Source: Pantoea stewartii subsp. stewartii
GTDB lineage: Bacteria; Pseudomonadota; Gammaproteobacteria; Enterobacterales; Enterobacteriaceae
NCBI RefSeq assembly: GCF_008801695.1
Contig: NZ_VZPF01000004.1
Location: 1-64,000, forward strand
Direction: 5' to 3'
Length of the DNA stretch: 64,000 bases
Numbering within the stretch: the stretch's first letter is position 1; every line of letters starts with the position of its first letter. Below the pieces are notes generated by a model. It saw only the letters and a program-made list of their open reading frames with translations. It did not search any database and was not told the DNA's origin. This document shows positions 61,928 to 64,000 of this stretch, in pieces. A program made the position numbers and the translations under genes.

Positions 61928-64000
61928 ATGACAGATGTAACCGTAAAATCGCTGGCAGCAGAAATTCAGACTTCGGTCGATCGCCTGGTACAGCAGTTTG
62001 CTGATGCGGGGATCCCAAAGTCTGAAAATGATGCGGTGACCCAGCATGAGAAAGAAACCTTACTGTCTCACCTGAAGCATGGTCAGGCCGGTTCAGGCAA
62101 ACTGACCCTGCAGCGCAAAACGCGTAGTACCTTGAATATTCCTGGCACCGGGGGTAAAAGTAAATCGGTGCAAATCGAAGTCCGCAAAAAGCGCACGTAT
62201 GTAAAAGGTGATGCAGAGTCTGAGCAAGCTCAGGCAGAAGCAGAAGCCGAGGCGCAGCGTGAAGCGGAAGAGCAGGCGCAACGCGAGGCCGCTGAACAGG
62301 CGCGTCGTGAAGCGGAACAAAAAGCGCAACGTGAAGCCGAAGAGAAAGCCAGGCGCGAAGCCGCTGAAAAGGCTAAGCGTGCAGCAGCGGAAAATGAGAA
62401 AGTGACTAATCAACCTACCGACGAAGTGACCAAGGCCGCCCAGTCCGATAAAGCACGTCGTGAAGCTGAAGCCGCTGAACTGAAGCGTAAAGCGGAAGAA
62501 GAAGCGCGTCGTAAGCTGGAAGAGGCTGCCCGCCTCGCCGCGGAAGAAGCCCGCCGTTTAGCCGAAGAAAAAGCGGCTGAATGGGAAAAGCCTGAAGAAG
62601 AGGATAAGGGCGACTATCACGTCACCACCTCAACACATGCCCGTCAGGCCGAAGACGAGAACGATCGTCAGGTCGAAGCGGGTCGTGCCCGCACGCGCAG
62701 TGCTAAAGCCGCGCGTCCGGTGAAAAAAGGCAACAAGCATTCAGAAGCCAAAACCGACCGCGAAGAAGCCCGTGCGCAGGTTCGTGGTGGTAAAGGTGGT
62801 AAGCATCGTAAGCCAAGCGCTCTGCAGCAGGGCTTCAACAAGCCAGCACAGGCGGTTAACCGCGATGTGGTGATTGGCGAAACCATCACCGTTGCTGAAC
62901 TGGCTAACAAAATGGCCGTTAAAGGTTCACTGGTCATCAAAGCGATGATGAAAATGGGCGCTATGGCGACCATCAACCAGGTTATCGACCAGGAAACCGC
63001 ACAGCTGGTTGCCGAAGAAATGGGCCACAAGGTGACCCTTCGTCGTGAAAACGAGTTGGAAGAAGCGGTAATGGACGATCGTGATACCGATGCAGCGCAG
63101 GAAGCGCGTGCGCCGGTCGTGACCATTATGGGCCACGTTGACCACGGTAAAACCTCACTGCTGGATTACATCCGCTCGACCAAAATCGCCTCTGGCGAAG
63201 CGGGCGGGATTACACAGCACATCGGTGCATACCACGTCGAAACCGACAACGGTATGATCACCTTCCTGGATACCCCGGGCCACGCCGCGTTTACCGCGAT
63301 GCGTGCACGTGGTGCGCAGGCAACGGATATCGTTATCCTCGTGGTGGCGGCAGATGATGGTGTGATGCCACAAACCATCGAAGCGATTCAGCACGCCAAA
63401 GCCGCGAAAGTGCCGGTTGTGGTTGCTGTCAACAAGTGCGATAAGCCAGAAGCCGATCCGGATCGTGTTAAAAATGAACTGACACAGTACGGCATCATTC
63501 CGGAAGAGTGGGGCGGCGAAAACATGTTCGTCAACGTCTCTGCGAAATCGGGTACCGGTATTGACGATCTGCTGAACGCGATTCTGCTGCAGGCAGAAGT
63601 GCTTGAGCTGACGGCCATTCGTGCCGGTATGGCCAGCGGCGTTGTGATCGAATCGTTCCTCGACAAAGGTCGTGGTCCGGTTGCGACCGTTCTGGTACGC
63701 GAAGGTACGCTGAACAAAGGCGATATCGTTCTGTGTGGCTTTGAATACGGCCGTGTTCGTGCAATGCGTGACGAACTGGGACGTGAAGTCATGGAAGCGG
63801 GCCCGTCTATCCCGGTTGAGATCCTCGGCTTGTCCGGTGTTCCGGCGGCAGGTGATGAAGCGACCGTGGTGCGTGACGAGAAGAAAGCCCGTGAAGTGGC
63901 ACTGTATCGTCAGGGCAAATTCCGCGAAGTGAAACTGGCACGTCAGCAGAAATCTAAGCTGGAAAACATGTTTGCTAACATGACCGAAGGCGAAGTATCT
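61928..64000 (+). CDS. infB: Translation initiation factor IF-2, 5' 691 codons (cut by the window end)
   Basis: IF-2 positions initiator tRNA and promotes subunit joining with GTP. The visible part starts [20 protein letters not shown], has a long charged helical region rich in Ala, Glu, Arg and Lys (about residues 100-230), and the G domain from residue about 402 with [20 protein letters not shown] and NKCD. The C-terminal end with the fMet-tRNA domain lies beyond the window; E. coli IF-2 has 890 residues. A GTG at 62402 (residue 159) corresponds to the alternative IF2-beta start known in E. coli. The G4 motif reads NKCD where E. coli has NKID. Confidence 0.98.
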   Translation, partial: MTDVTVKSLAAEIQTSVDRLVQQFADAGIPKSENDAVTQHEKETLLSHLKHGQAGSGKLTLQRKTRSTLNIPGTGGKSKSVQIEVRKKRTYVKGDAESEQAQAEAEAEAQREAEEQAQREAAEQARREAEQKAQREAEEKARREAAEKAKRAAAENEKVTNQPTDEVTKAAQSDKARREAEAAELKRKAEEEARRKLEEAARLAAEEARRLAEEKAAEWEKPEEEDKGDYHVTTSTHARQAEDENDRQVEAGRARTRSAKAARPVKKGNKHSEAKTDREEARAQVRGGKGGKHRKPSALQQGFNKPAQAVNRDVVIGETITVAELANKMAVKGSLVIKAMMKMGAMATINQVIDQETAQLVAEEMGHKVTLRRENELEEAVMDDRDTDAAQEARAPVVTIMGHVDHGKTSLLDYIRSTKIASGEAGGITQHIGAYHVETDNGMITFLDTPGHAAFTAMRARGAQATDIVILVVAADDGVMPQTIEAIQHAKAAKVPVVVAVNKCDKPEADPDRVKNELTQYGIIPEEWGGENMFVNVSAKSGTGIDDLLNAILLQAEVLELTAIRAGMASGVVIESFLDKGRGPVATVLVREGTLNKGDIVLCGFEYGRVRAMRDELGREVMEAGPSIPVEILGLSGVPAAGDEATVVRDEKKAREVALYRQGKFREVKLARQQKSKLENMFANMTEGEVS

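Overview
The window is a gammaproteobacterial chromosome segment from the Enterobacterales, most likely Erwiniaceae and Pantoea-like. Almost every protein reads as a close relative of its Escherichia coli counterpart, and the local gene orders are enteric. However, several E. coli neighbours are missing (frdABCD, ampC and sugE between ecnB and epmA; canonical gltBD, yhcC and elbB around arcB; yhbE; argG), and two blocks that lie far apart in E. coli are joined. The genus is inferred from gene content, not from a database comparison.

Layout. (1) 1-1490: the edge of a genomic island, with the right end of an IS903-like (IS5 family) element and a tyrosine integrase facing the 3' end of a tRNA-Phe gene. 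(2) 1488-14757: the E. coli 94-minute block: tRNA-Phe, yjdC-dsbD-cutA, dcuA-aspA, fxsA, groSL behind a sigma-32 promoter, yjeI, epmB/efp (divergent), ecnA-ecnB, blc and epmA. It carries the chaperonin, disulfide reduction and aspartate/fumarate metabolism, and nearly all of the EF-P lysylation pathway. (3) 14792-21678: degS-degQ, zapG, zapE, rplM-rpsI and sspA-sspB (E. coli 72-minute block), joined to region 2 across a strong bidirectional terminator. (4) 21703-33322: the unusual part. Where enterics normally carry gltB-gltD there is an 1843-residue glutamate-synthase-like protein followed by a CysJ-like diflavin reductase. Then come arcB, the small RNA ArcZ (minus strand, immediately after arcB) and two long AT-rich spacers. 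(5) 33323-48601: mtgA, the npr-rapZ-ptsN-hpf-rpoN nitrogen-PTS/sigma-54 cluster, the lptB-lptA-lptC-kdsC-kdsD LPS cluster with yrbG, the mlaFEDCB lipid-transport operon, ibaG, murA, sfsB and ispB. (6) 48757-64000: rplU-rpmA, obgE, dacB, greA, yhbY, rlmE-ftsH, folP-glmM, secG, tRNA-Leu(GAG), initiator tRNA-Met, and rimP-nusA-infB, with infB cut by the window end.

Most of the window is a housekeeping backbone: envelope biogenesis (lpt, kds, mla, murA, glmM, dacB, mtgA), protein quality control (groESL, degS, degQ, ftsH, dsbD) and translation/ribosome assembly. The best candidate for something not well described is the GltB-like/CysJ-like pair at 21752-29219. It looks like a glutamate synthase in which the usual GltD electron-input subunit has been replaced by a flavodoxin/FAD/NADPH reductase, and its large subunit has a shortened iron-sulfur motif and several hundred extra residues. 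ArcZ and its promoter, the palindrome-rich spacer next to it, and the IS-capped integrase at tRNA-Phe are secondary points of interest.
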